From CAZSNT01 sp964607765 (GTDB lineage: Bacteria; Verrucomicrobiota; Lentisphaeria; Oligosphaerales; JABHEG01): DNA of 60,778 bases. The stretch lies in NCBI GenBank assembly GCA_964607765.1, contig CAZSNT010000043.1, positions 1-60,778 of the forward strand, given 5' to 3'. Positions 45,374 through 54,300 of the stretch are shown here, one piece after another (within the stretch, counting starts at the first letter, position 1; every line of letters starts with the position of its first letter). A program made the translations under genes and the position numbers. Below the pieces are notes generated by a model. That model was not told the origin of the DNA. It saw nothing but the letters and a program-made list of their open reading frames with translations, and searched no databases.

Positions 45374-45772
45374 ATGGAAGAGATGACGTCACAGTATGTT
45401 GACGGGCGGGTGGCCAAGACCTTTGATGAAATCCGCCTGCCGGTCGTTGCCGTAAACGCAGATCTGTGGCCCATTGACGACGAAGCCAACCGGCGCCATA
45501 TGCTCTCCTTCGAGGCCATCGTCCTGAAGGAAACGGACCACTTCCTGATGCTGACTCGTGCGGAGGAGTTCAACAAGGCATTGGAGCAGGCAATAGGCGA
45601 GGTTCTGCACAAAGCGAGAATAGAGGGACAGGCCCGGGGGGAGACGGAGGCGACGGGTGTGGCCATCGGCGACAATCCGTCGGTCCGGCATCCGTGGGTC
45701 GGCGGAGCCATCCGTGGGTACCCCTCCGGCAAGGGCTGTTCGCCGGTACAGAGAGAAGATGTCCTCCGGTAG
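45374..45772 (+). pseudogene. C-terminal remnant of an alpha/beta hydrolase
   Basis: Only residues ~1-80 of this frame look like protein: YVDGRVAKTFDEIRLPVVAV, NADLWPIDDEANRRHMLSFE, AIVLKETDHFLMLTRAEEFN. D in NADLWPID and H in ETDHFLML are the acid and base of a hydrolase triad; the serine half of the domain is absent. The rest of the frame is noise. It is a decayed 3' fragment. Confidence 0.6.
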
Positions 45773-45843
45773 CAATCTCTTGCTGCGGACGTCGCACGGC
45801 TCGCCCGCAGAAGAGCAGCGTTGTGTCTGACAGATCGAGGGGA

Positions 45844-45872
45844 TTGAGCACCGGCAGTGGTTGGTGTACCTT
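45844..45872 (+). promoter_or_regulatory. Sigma70-like promoter placed for a leaderless hicB mRNA
   Basis: TTGAGC (45844-45849), 17-bp spacer, TACCTT (45867-45872). The ATG at 45879 lies exactly seven bases after the -10, where transcription would start. No ribosome site is present. Confidence 0.5.
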
Positions 45873-45878
45873 ATGGAT

Positions 45879-46070
45879 ATGAACACCCTCCGTTACATCT
45901 ACTGGCAGGATGGGGATATGTGGCTCGGGTACCTGGAAGAATACCCGGACTACTGGACGCAGGCCCGCACGATCGAGGAGCTTGAGGACAATCTCCGAGA
46001 TCTCCTCAAGGACCTCGAAAGCGGCGAAGTCCCCGGCGTTCGTCGCGTTGCGGAGCTACAGCTCTCGTGA
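45879..46070 (+). CDS. hicB: HicB-like antitoxin
   Basis: A 63-residue protein of the small HicB/UPF0150 type: YIYWQDGDMWLGYLEEYPDY, then a helix TIEELEDNLRDLLKDLESGE. This is the partial RNase H-like fold that inhibits HicA. An in-frame ATG two codons earlier (45873) is possible; 45879 is favoured because it coincides with the predicted transcription start. It overlaps the HicA gene by 4 bp (GTGA). Confidence 0.85.
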   Translation: MNTLRYIYWQDGDMWLGYLEEYPDYWTQARTIEELEDNLRDLLKDLESGEVPGVRRVAELQLS

Positions 46071-46246
46071 AACGCGTCGATCTCATCCGGGAACTGAAGC
46101 AGATGGGATGCGTGCTGGTTCGCCACGGGTCCGGCCATGACTGGTACCACAATCCCGAGACTGGCTCATCCCAGCCTGTACCACGCCACCGTGAGATCAA
46201 AGACCAACTCGCCCGCCATATCATCCGAAAATTGACACAGCAATAG
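46067..46246 (+). CDS. hicA: HicA-like mRNA interferase toxin
   Basis: A 59-residue double-stranded-RNA-binding-like protein, short enough to be missed by length cut-offs. It begins with GTG (46067) overlapping the hicB stop and reads KRVDLIRELKQMGCVLVRHG, SGHDWYHNPETGSSQPVPRH, REIKDQLARHIIRKLTQQ. The G-S-G-H segment holds the expected catalytic histidine. HicA enzymes cleave mRNA. The order antitoxin-toxin is the reverse of the classic hicAB arrangement but is common in small HicB pairs. Confidence 0.85.
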   Translation: MKRVDLIRELKQMGCVLVRHGSGHDWYHNPETGSSQPVPRHREIKDQLARHIIRKLTQQ

Positions 46247-46262
46247 CTTGCACTGGACGGTG

Positions 46263-46505
46263 TTACGCTGGTCGATCCACTCCGCCAGTGAAGCTCACGT
46301 TGTAGCAGGGCAGTCTGTCGGCGTTCTCGAACCCGGCGGCGGCACCGAGCTTGCGCGCGATGTTGAGCTGCATGTAAACGTAGATGCCGCGCTGCTTCAG
46401 TCGGTTGGACAGATAGTCGAACTTCTCCAGCTGGATCGGTTCGATGAACGAGTCAGGCGTCGCGCACTTCCTGTCTTTGGGGAAGCGGGACGGTGTCGCG
46501 GTCAA
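46263..46505 (-). pseudogene. Remnant of a glycoside hydrolase-like gene
   Basis: An 80-codon frame whose middle reads like part of a barrel enzyme: LEKFDYLSNRLKQRGIYVYM, QLNIARKLGAAAGFENADRL, PCYN. Both ends lose similarity (VSFTGGVDRPA at the 3' side), and there is no signal, catalytic segment or continuation. It is a short fragment left between hicA and the beta-helix gene. Confidence 0.5.
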
Positions 46506-46520
46506 TCATTGTGAGCTCCT

Positions 46521-48974
46521 TCAGTCGGGCAGCGCCCACTTCGCGCGCAGGTAGTTCTTCACAGCCAGCAGTTCATCGAAGCGCAGGACGCGGCCGAATA
46601 CGAGCACTTCCGCCAGGTCGCCCACGAACTCCTGGCGCGCTTCCTGCCCCGAACAGGCGATGGTGACGTGGTCCAGAACGACCCCGTCGGCATGTTGCGC
46701 GACGCACATCCGCGGCGCAAACGGCGTCGGCTTGGCACCGTTCGGGCGCATGATGATGAAGCTGGGCTTGACCCAGTTCTCCCCCTTGCCGCACCAAGAC
46801 ACGAACAGACGCTGCCACGGCTTGGTGTCGCGTGCTGCCGAGCCTGCGACGATCAGGACGGTGGCCGCGCCTTCTGCCGCGCGCAACGTGCCCACCGAGA
46901 GTCCCGCGTTCCCGCCACAGCGGACCACGGTCCGGCCCATGCCTGGAACGGGCGTGATCCCATCGCCGGTGGACACGGCGACCGGGCCTTTGCCACACCG
47001 ATCACGCCAACGCATCAGCGCGCCATTCTCCAGCTCGAGTGTCGCCGCGGCCGCCGCGTCGAGCCAGAGCAGCAGTCCGTCACGCGGCATGGTTTCTTCG
47101 GTGATCTGGCCACGAGGGACGAAAGCGATGTCGGGTCGAGGGGTTGGGTTCGGGTCCCAGTCCGCACCAGGTCGCCACAGAGGACGTCCACGTTCATAGG
47201 CGCCGAGATCGGGGGCGGCGCCGACAAAGCCGTCGGTGATCCCGGGGATAACCACGCCGGCATCGACGGCCGCGGAGCCTTCCGTCGGAACGCCGTTCGC
47301 ATCCACCGCGCCTACGCCGTTAGCCTTGAGGACAGCGCCCTTCTCGCCGGAGATCACATGGCTCGCGTTCTTCGGATCGAAGTCCGCGAGCACGAGGTTG
47401 TTGACGATGCGCGTACCGGTCTGGTCGGGGGTGTAGGCGTGGTACGCAAAGGTACCGAACGCCTTGGGACACTGCGCGATGGTGTTGTTCGCTACCAAGT
47501 GGCTCAGGGCGTCGCAGTTCAGCGTGATACCGGACGCGCCGCAGGCCCACACCACGTTGTGATGGACCACGAAGTTCTTGTCGAAGTTGTCCAGGTAGAT
47601 CCCCATGGAATGGTCCTGGACGCTGTCGTGGACCCAGTTGTAGGCTATCACACTACCTTTGCCGTCCGTTCCCCATGCGTAGGTGGCGCCGGCGTCGTTG
47701 TTGAGCATGACGGCGTGGTGCAGGTCGCAATACGTGATCCGCAGTTCCTCGGCTCCGTGGTGCAGGATGAGATCCCGCCCCGCGCGGGAGATGCTGCAAT
47801 GATCGATGACAGTGCGCTTCGTGCGCTTCGCCTGCACGGCTCCTTCGTACGTTCCCATGTAACCGATGTCGTGAATCACGCAGTTGGTGATGCTGTTGTC
47901 CTCGCCCTGAATGTCGAGCCCCGTGCCGGCGGAATACGCGATGTGACAACGGTGCAGCGTGTTGTGGCTGCCATGCACGCGGTTGAGCGGGTGTGGCGGG
48001 ACCCTTCTGGCGGTGCGCGTGAAGTGGTTGGAGTAATAACTGGCGACGTTCTCGAGGCGGCAATGACGCGCTCCGGTTATGTCGAACGCGCCCCCGACCA
48101 ACCGAACACCGTCAATCGTGATGTGGCTGCAGTCTTTGGCAACGAGCACGTGATCCCGGGCTTTGATCTCAAGTTCCAGGTCGTCCGGTGTCTTGCCCGG
48201 CGGGGGCATGAAGTGAGTCAGACCGGTGTCCGGATCAACGCACCACTCGCCGGGAGCATCCAGTGCGGCCAGCGCCCCGACCAGGAGGAACCTGTTCCCG
48301 GATTTCGGCTTGAACGCGTCCCCTCTGTGGAACTTGTCGCTGTGCGAAGCGAACGGCGGATCGAGCGCCAGCGACTCGCCCGGACGGTAGTTCTTGATGC
48401 GTACGGTGGCGTTGGTCCAGGCGCCGCCGCGCCAGATCATGACGCAGCCGCCGTCGAAGTCGCCAGCAGGCAGGTCTTTGCAGACGATCTTCTCGTAGCC
48501 CGTGCCCTCTTCCGCACGCACACACGGCCGGTCCATGAGATCGCCGTATGCGCCGTTCGGCCAGTGGGCCTCGCGCGCCATCTGCCCGTCGTAGAACAGT
48601 TGGGTCGGCGGCGGATCGATCTTCGCCACGTAGACGCCGTTGGCCTGCTTTCGCCACGTCGTGGTCAGCGGCTCCGTCCCCGACAGCACGACCCGCGCCC
48701 CCGGCGCTGCCGAGATCCGGATAGGCCGCCCTTCCTCCCCGGGCCGGCGGAGCGTAACCGTCTCCCGATAGACACCCTCGTGGATGATGCAGTCGTCGCC
48801 CGGGCGCAGGGCCTCGACCGCCCTGCCGAGCGAACGGAAGGGAGCCCGCTCACTCCCCGCCGCTGCATCATCCCCCGTGGGGGCGACATGGTACTCCGCA
48901 GCCCGGCCGATGCCGGACACAGTCACGAGAACCATGAACATCCCCAACGCCCTGCCCTGGAGACCAAGCAACAT
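46521..48974 (-). CDS. Exported right-handed beta-helix protein with LamG-like C-terminus
   Basis: An 817-residue exported protein. Residues 1-26 are a signal peptide (LQGRALGMFMVLVTVSGIG). EYHVAPTGDDAAAGSERAPF opens a parallel beta-helix (~27-590) with the N-x-I/V-x-x-N repeats of pectate-lyase-like proteins (HNTLHRCHIAYSAG, IAYNWVHDSVQDHSMG). A linker (~590-630) leads to a LamG-like domain (~635-817: GLLLWLDAAAAATLE, MRWRDRCG, GDLAEVLVFGRVL). Beta-helix proteins of this sort bind or cleave acidic polysaccharides; no catalytic residues are assigned here. AGGAGG precedes the ATG at 48974, which sets the start. It shares the opening motif with the 5182 gene but lacks an esterase domain. Confidence 0.82.
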   Translation of the reverse strand: MLLGLQGRALGMFMVLVTVSGIGRAAEYHVAPTGDDAAAGSERAPFRSLGRAVEALRPGDDCIIHEGVYRETVTLRRPGEEGRPIRISAAPGARVVLSGTEPLTTTWRKQANGVYVAKIDPPPTQLFYDGQMAREAHWPNGAYGDLMDRPCVRAEEGTGYEKIVCKDLPAGDFDGGCVMIWRGGAWTNATVRIKNYRPGESLALDPPFASHSDKFHRGDAFKPKSGNRFLLVGALAALDAPGEWCVDPDTGLTHFMPPPGKTPDDLELEIKARDHVLVAKDCSHITIDGVRLVGGAFDITGARHCRLENVASYYSNHFTRTARRVPPHPLNRVHGSHNTLHRCHIAYSAGTGLDIQGEDNSITNCVIHDIGYMGTYEGAVQAKRTKRTVIDHCSISRAGRDLILHHGAEELRITYCDLHHAVMLNNDAGATYAWGTDGKGSVIAYNWVHDSVQDHSMGIYLDNFDKNFVVHHNVVWACGASGITLNCDALSHLVANNTIAQCPKAFGTFAYHAYTPDQTGTRIVNNLVLADFDPKNASHVISGEKGAVLKANGVGAVDANGVPTEGSAAVDAGVVIPGITDGFVGAAPDLGAYERGRPLWRPGADWDPNPTPRPDIAFVPRGQITEETMPRDGLLLWLDAAAAATLELENGALMRWRDRCGKGPVAVSTGDGITPVPGMGRTVVRCGGNAGLSVGTLRAAEGAATVLIVAGSAARDTKPWQRLFVSWCGKGENWVKPSFIIMRPNGAKPTPFAPRMCVAQHADGVVLDHVTIACSGQEARQEFVGDLAEVLVFGRVLRFDELLAVKNYLRAKWALPD

Positions 48975-49133
48975 CTTCGTGCCTCCTGTCATCCCGAACC
49001 TGCTGCCCACGTAACGTGCCCCGCAATCACGCGTTGGCCAGCGGTTCCCGCCGGACGAGCTTCCGATCACCGGCCTGGTCGCCAAGACTCAGTAGAAGCC
49101 CTCTCCTGTGAACACCCCATGGCGCGGAACAGC

Positions 49134-49162
49134 TTGTCCCCCGTCGTTCCGACACGTATCCT
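49134..49162 (+). promoter_or_regulatory. Possible promoter for the 49238 gene
   Basis: TTGTCC (49134-49139), 17-bp spacer, TATCCT (49157-49162). A moderate match. Confidence 0.35.
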
Positions 49163-49237
49163 TCAGGGATCCTGTAGGACGGCGATGCTCCGTGTAGATA
49201 CGAGCAATCCAGCAATCCCAGAGAGAGAGTGTCACCC

Positions 49238-50167
49238 ATGGCTAGTCGACCTTGCACCATCGCTGCAACGCTCTGTTTGACCGGGCTGACGACTTTGGCC
49301 GCGGACAAGCCGTTGCGCCACCGCTTCCTGTGCGTCGACAACCACGGCAAGAAGAACCAGCTCATCCACGTGGACCAGCATCGACCGGAAAACAGCTGGA
49401 CGGCGCGTCTGCCCGGAACGCCGGCCCGGGACCTGCAGTTGGTGGGCGGCGGACGTGTGCTTGTCAGCGTGTCTGCCGGCTGTCAGGAGTATGACCTGGC
49501 CACCGGTCGGAAAATCTGGGAAGTGATGACGTACCGCAAAGTGAATTCCGCCAGACGCCTCCCCGACGGCACGACCCTGATCGGGGCCAACGCCAAGGAG
49601 GGGATCACGATCTACAAGGTAGACCGCGAAGGGAACGAACTCGCACGCGACGTCCTCTATCCCAAGACAGGTTCACTCCGCCTTTTCCGCCTCACCCCGG
49701 AAGGCAATTTCCTCCTCACGGTCGGCGTGCCGCGGAGTGCGATCGAGATCACGCCGTCCGGCAAGATCCTGTGGCAGGCCAGCCTGGCCCCGTTCACCGG
49801 CAAGGGCTACAAAGTGCTCAAAACGGCAGAAGGGAATTACCTGGCCAGCACGGGCGACGGCGTCAAGGTCGTCGAGCTGTCATCCGAGGGCAAGGTGGTC
49901 AGGTACTGGGGCGATGAGAAGAAGGGCGTCCACTCCGAGTGGCGCCTCGACTTCTTCAGCGGCTTTGATCTGCTGCCCACCGGCAATGTCGTGGTCGCGA
50001 ACTGGCTCGGGCACGGCAAGCACGGCACGGGCCCGCACCTCGTCGAGTTCAACGAGAAAAACGAGCTCGTGTGGCAGTGGGAGGACCACGAACTGGCCAA
50101 ACAGATCACCAATGTCCTGGTACTGGACGGCCGGGACGACGAGCTCGAGAACGGGCAGTACCCGTGA
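49238..50167 (+). CDS. Exported beta-propeller (PQQ/WD-like) protein
   Basis: A 309-residue protein with a signal peptide (~1-22). The rest is a chain of four-stranded sheets with repeats such as YDLATGRKIWEV, INSAR-type turns, EITPSGKILWQASL, VVELSSEGKVVRYWG and VEFNEKNELVWQWED, which resemble PQQ-type propeller blades (W-docking motifs at the end of each blade). About six blades fit. It may bind a sugar or be a sensor; no catalytic residues are seen. A GAGAGAGAG tract lies before the ATG at 49238; a GTG at 49229 is an alternative. Confidence 0.75.
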   Translation: MASRPCTIAATLCLTGLTTLAADKPLRHRFLCVDNHGKKNQLIHVDQHRPENSWTARLPGTPARDLQLVGGGRVLVSVSAGCQEYDLATGRKIWEVMTYRKVNSARRLPDGTTLIGANAKEGITIYKVDREGNELARDVLYPKTGSLRLFRLTPEGNFLLTVGVPRSAIEITPSGKILWQASLAPFTGKGYKVLKTAEGNYLASTGDGVKVVELSSEGKVVRYWGDEKKGVHSEWRLDFFSGFDLLPTGNVVVANWLGHGKHGTGPHLVEFNEKNELVWQWEDHELAKQITNVLVLDGRDDELENGQYP

Positions 50168-50188
50168 CGGAGCCCGTCACGTGTCAGC

Positions 50189-50674
50189 TCACGACAGGCC
50201 AAGTTCGGCCGCGTACTCAGCGCTTGCCAGGACGCGGATTCGATGGCGCATCAGCGCCGTGAAGTGGCGGCGATTGTCGGTCACCAGCACGGCTGCTCCC
50301 GCATGGCGCGCGGTTTCCCCGATGTGGGCATCGTAGATGCGTCCGCCGGAGAGTCCCTCCGCCACTGCGATGCAGAACAACCCCTCTCGCTCCTGCGGAG
50401 GCAAAGAGCAGATCCGCAGCCGTTGAACGATCTCTTGCTCCAAAAGAAGGCGTGCATCCCGTGGATCCAGGCGGTACTCCTCGGGTAGACGCGTGACCAC
50501 GGAAAAGAACTCCAGGCAACAGTGCCAGGCGGTCATCGGGGAAGGAAGCCCGCCATCTGCCAGGGCATCGAACAGGCACATCGGCGTGCGGGACTGCTCG
50601 CCGAAATCGATCAGTCCGGCGACCAACACGTTCGTGTCCAAAAACACGCCGCCGTCCACGTTCACATCGGCCAC
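50189..50674 (-). CDS. vapC: PIN-domain ribonuclease toxin (VapC type)
   Basis: A 161-residue PIN domain with acidic residues in VFLDTNVLVAGL (D), CLEFFSVVTR (E), GRIYDAHIGETA (D) and VLVTDNRRHF (D). The frame starts with GTG at 50674, overlapping the antitoxin stop by 13 bp, so translation is coupled; in-frame GTGs at 50665 and 50659 are alternatives. It is longer than the first VapC (131 residues) and not closely similar to it. Confidence 0.87.
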   Translation of the reverse strand: MADVNVDGGVFLDTNVLVAGLIDFGEQSRTPMCLFDALADGGLPSPMTAWHCCLEFFSVVTRLPEEYRLDPRDARLLLEQEIVQRLRICSLPPQEREGLFCIAVAEGLSGGRIYDAHIGETARHAGAAVLVTDNRRHFTALMRHRIRVLASAEYAAELGLS

Positions 50675-50919
50675 CGGTCACGTTCCTCATCTATGAGCCC
50701 CGCGACATCAACTGCGGGGAGCTCCGCCGGAGCAGCAGTGGGCACGGCCACCAGTCGCTTCCCCCGCCGGACCAGTTGCGCTCGCGGTGTCCGCGGAATC
50801 AGATGCACCTCATTCCCCGAAAGCAGCACATCCAGTTCCGTGCCTGGGGTGAGCCCCGCCTTGGAACGTATTGGCGCCGGCACTACCACTCGGCCTGCCT
50901 TATCAATGGTTGTATGCAT
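50662..50919 (-). CDS. vapB: AbrB-fold antitoxin (VapB type)
   Basis: An 85-residue antitoxin. The SpoVT/AbrB domain is MHTTIDKAGRVVVPAPIRSK then GLTPGTELDVLLSGNEVHLI; the tail (~50-85) ends AVDVAGLIDEERDRWPM and would wrap the PIN toxin. The palindrome GTATGCATAC (50912-50921) overlaps the start codon and is a candidate operator. Confidence 0.87.
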   Translation of the reverse strand: MHTTIDKAGRVVVPAPIRSKAGLTPGTELDVLLSGNEVHLIPRTPRAQLVRRGKRLVAVPTAAPAELPAVDVAGLIDEERDRWPM

Positions 50920-50925
50920 ACCATT

Positions 50926-50954
50926 ACCATACCGTCTTCTCTGCCAGAAAGCAA
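50926..50954 (-). promoter_or_regulatory. Sigma70-like promoter placed for a leaderless vapB mRNA
   Basis: Minus strand TTGCTT (50949-50954), 17-bp spacer, TATGGT (50926-50931). Six bases separate the -10 from the ATG at 50919, so the start codon is the expected first base. No ribosome site is seen. Confidence 0.55.
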
Positions 50955-51076
50955 GTGGAAGTCGTCAGCCTGCTGCCTCCCCTGGGACCGCCGAGCGCCA
51001 GCTCGGCTCCGACCTCACAGACGCCCTCCGTCTCGGGCTGCCCTTTCGTCGCGCACACCCCGCACCTCTGCACGAA

Positions 51077-51316
51077 TCAGGTGAGGTCTGGATCACAACC
51101 GGTCCGGGCGATGTTGAAGATCCAGCCGCTGTCAGCATCGAGTCCATCCCTGAGAGCTCCAGACGGAATGGCGATCTCGGTCTGCCAGCCGTCAGCAGTG
51201 ACCTTGGAAGCCGCCGTCCAGTCCGTGTTCCAGTCAAGCCGACTCGAGAACAGGTCGCTGCGACTGCCTGCGGCATTCACCGCGAGCTGCGCGTGTCCCG
51301 CCTTGCCGAACGCATC
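51077..51316 (-). pseudogene. DOMON/CBM9-like remnant in a shifted frame
   Basis: A stretch that reads as the middle of a sugar-binding-like domain: AFGKAGHAQLAVNAAGSRSD, WNTDWTAASKV, DGWQTEIAIPSGAL, GWIFNIARTG. It begins within the last codons of the large LamG gene, in another frame, and ends before the domain would. Either the large gene once continued into this domain and suffered a frameshift and deletion, or this is the remnant of a separate gene. Confidence 0.55.
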
Positions 51317-54300
51317 CTGGGTAGCCAAGACTCCTGAAGCAGGAAGAAGAGACGCGCGTGGCGCTTCCCGGACAGGCAGGCCTGGGCCATGTCGAGGTAG
51401 GGCTTGGCGGCGGCCAGATCGACCCCCAGGCGATCGAGCTCGGCGAACTCCTGGCCGGCCGCATCAACGCGTGCCGTCAGGTCGGTGACCAAATCGGCCG
51501 GCGCTGCTGCCGAGCCGCCCGTGACGCAGCTTTCCGCGCCGGGCTGCCGGAACACACGCAAGTCATAGGGGCGCAGTTCGAGTTTCAGTGTCCCGCCTGC
51601 GGATGTGCGGCCGTTGACGAGGTCAGTCGCCTGTGCGCCGGACAGCTCGATCACGGCTGTGACTGCGTAGGGAATACGGTTCAGGACGTAGATGTAATTG
51701 CTGCCGTCCACGACCTTCTGCCGCACGCGCACCGGATCACTCAAGCCGGGCACATCATCAAACCTGAGGGCCGGAAGCGTGCGGAACGCCCGCGCGAAAC
51801 GCCCGACCTCCTCCTCGATCCCCAGCGAACCGACCAGAAACCCGCCTTTCGTGATGGTCAGGGCATCGAGATTATTGAGGGCAAAGACATGGTTCTCCAG
51901 ACCATGATGCGTGTTGCCGTTCAGGGCGGACACGCGCCACCCGCACTCCTGCGTCTGTTTCGGGAGGCCTTTGAGGGGGTTGGTCCGGCCAACGGCGTTC
52001 TCGAAATAGCGGTCGTGCATGTTGACACTGGCCGACGGCGTCGCCGCAATGGGAGCAACCATTTCGGGAGCGGAATCCACGGTCCGCACGTCATCGACCC
52101 CAAACATCCCGCGGCGGTGCCCACGGCGCCAACGCAGGTCGGCCGGCACCATGGAGTAGCGCAACACGATCTCGGGGTCGTTGACGTACAGCGCCGGGTC
52201 GATGCCCTGGTCCCGGGCGACCTGCAGCACGGAGTACTCGGGGTCCAGGTAATCGGCCGTGGCACGAGCCGATTCCGCGGCGAAGATGACCACGCCGAGC
52301 GTGAGTTCCGGGCGCTCCGCGCGGAGGATCCCCGCCAGCTCTTTGTAGTAGGCGCGCAGCTTCCGGCAGCGCCACGCCACCCATTCGTCCCTGGCGTTGC
52401 GCATCAGCCATTGGTAGCTCTTGGCAAACCGGTAACGGTCCCGCATATCAACGGGGATGCGGATGTCCGTCTCCTCCTGGAAGCGGCGCAAATTGATGTC
52501 GTTGTATCCGGACTCGATCGAGCCGAACGCGAAGATCGAGTGGCGGACGGTGTTCAGGGTCACACCGGTGAGCGCGGGTTCGTCGCCGTAGCGGTCCATG
52601 ATCTCGGCGAACTGCCGCTTCACTGCCTGCTGCACGCGCGGGTCGATGGGATTGTAGACGGGGTCCTTGCCGTGCCAGGCACGGTAGAACAGGCGGTTGT
52701 CGTAACGCATGTTGATGACGGTCTCCTCACCGTCCATGACCCGATCATCGTCGAGAATCGTATGCGGCAGGAGACTGTCGATCTGGTGGATGTGCAGCCA
52801 CGCGTTGAAGGTCATGCCGCGGGCGTGCAGACGCCGCAGCAGGTACCTGGGGAACCCCGCCGGATGCGGGCGCCCGCCGTACGTCGTCAACGGTTCCGCC
52901 TCTGACCCGAAGAGCGGCCCGTGATACCACGAGATCGGGTAGTGCACGGTGTTCATACCGAAGGACTGATGGTAGTCGAGCATCCGGTCTATCACCGTCT
53001 CGAACGCGGGGAAGAAGTGCATGTCGGGCCGGCCCGGCAGCGTGCCGTAGCACTTGGCAAACACCGGATCCTCGTGGTACAGCCCGATCTCGCGGGCCGG
53101 CACGCTGCCCTTGAACGGTGTCGCGGGCAGCCGCGCAAAGCCGCCCTGCAGCTTGTAGATCTTCAGGCCCTGGACCGCGGCCGGGCGGTGCTTCTCGGCC
53201 GTCATGAAGATGAACGAGAGCTCCGGAGTCTGCGGCCAGAACGTGATGCGCTGTTCCAGCATGCGGTTCGAGAGCGGGTACTCGCCGCCGGTGAAGACAC
53301 CGGTCTGGGCCTGGTAGTCGCCGCGGACCCCGAACGGCTGAAGCAGCACTTCCATCGTGCGCGGCTTGTCGTCCGGATAGGTCACCACGGCAACGTGCGG
53401 AACGTGCGGCTCCTCGACCTCGAATGCAACGGCAAAGCGGTGGTTGCGGCCCGGCCCGGCTTCGCGGTACCGACCCAGCGACGAGTACACGATCCGGGAC
53501 GGTGCGGACTCCGCAACCGGGTCTGCTGCGACAACGTCCACTTCATCCACAAGCACCAGCTGTCGCTCACCGGCAGTTTCGGGCTCGTGCTTGGTCAGCG
53601 CGTAGACGGTTTCGCGAACCTGCCGAGATCCGCCGGGCCCTGTCAGTGTCAGCGCCAGCTCATAGCTCCCTTTGCGGGGCAGCGTGAGCTCGACAGGCAC
53701 GTGATGTCGCGCGTCCGGCGCGACCGTCTGCTCATCGAGCGAGCCGCCAGCGATCCGCACACCGTCTGCGTCGGTGACGGCGAAGTCGGCCCGGAACGCG
53801 ATCGGGGCGCCGGTCAAGTTGTCAAACGCGAGCCTGAGTGCTTCCGTCCGGCCCGCCCACAGATAGGGGTCGAGTGCCGTCACTGCGACCGGCACGGCCA
53901 TGGGACAGAATCGACCGTACTCGGCGCGGACCTCTTCAGGCGTTGGGGGGCGGTTCCAGATCTTGAACTCGTCAATAGCGCCCAGCCAGGCGCGCTCGCC
54001 TGCCGGTGTCCGAGCGCCGACCAGGAACGCCGGATGCACGACGGGATTCCAAGTGACCGGGATGAAGCTCTTGTTGCTGTCCCCGCCGCCGCCGAACGAG
54101 ACCAGGCACCCATCGATGTAGACGCGAGTCCCGCGCTTACAGTCCCAGGCCGCCACCACGTGGTGCCACTCGTCCTGTCGCCACTTGGACGTGGCGGACA
54201 TGATGGTGTAGCTGTCGTTGTTGTCACGCGGGTCCCAGCGCAGACCGTGTTCCGGATACATCCAGAGCCACAGCGCGTTGTGCCCGACACCACTGGGGCC

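Noticed and set aside
45773..45878. Longer hicB starting at TTG 45861
   Set aside because: That start lies inside the promoter; the ATG at 45879 coincides with the predicted transcription start.
46668..49280. 870-codon plus-strand open frame
   Set aside because: It is the antisense of the beta-helix gene. Its residues are arginine-, valine- and histidine-rich with no domain, and the opposite strand has a signal peptide, a ribosome site and recognisable repeats.
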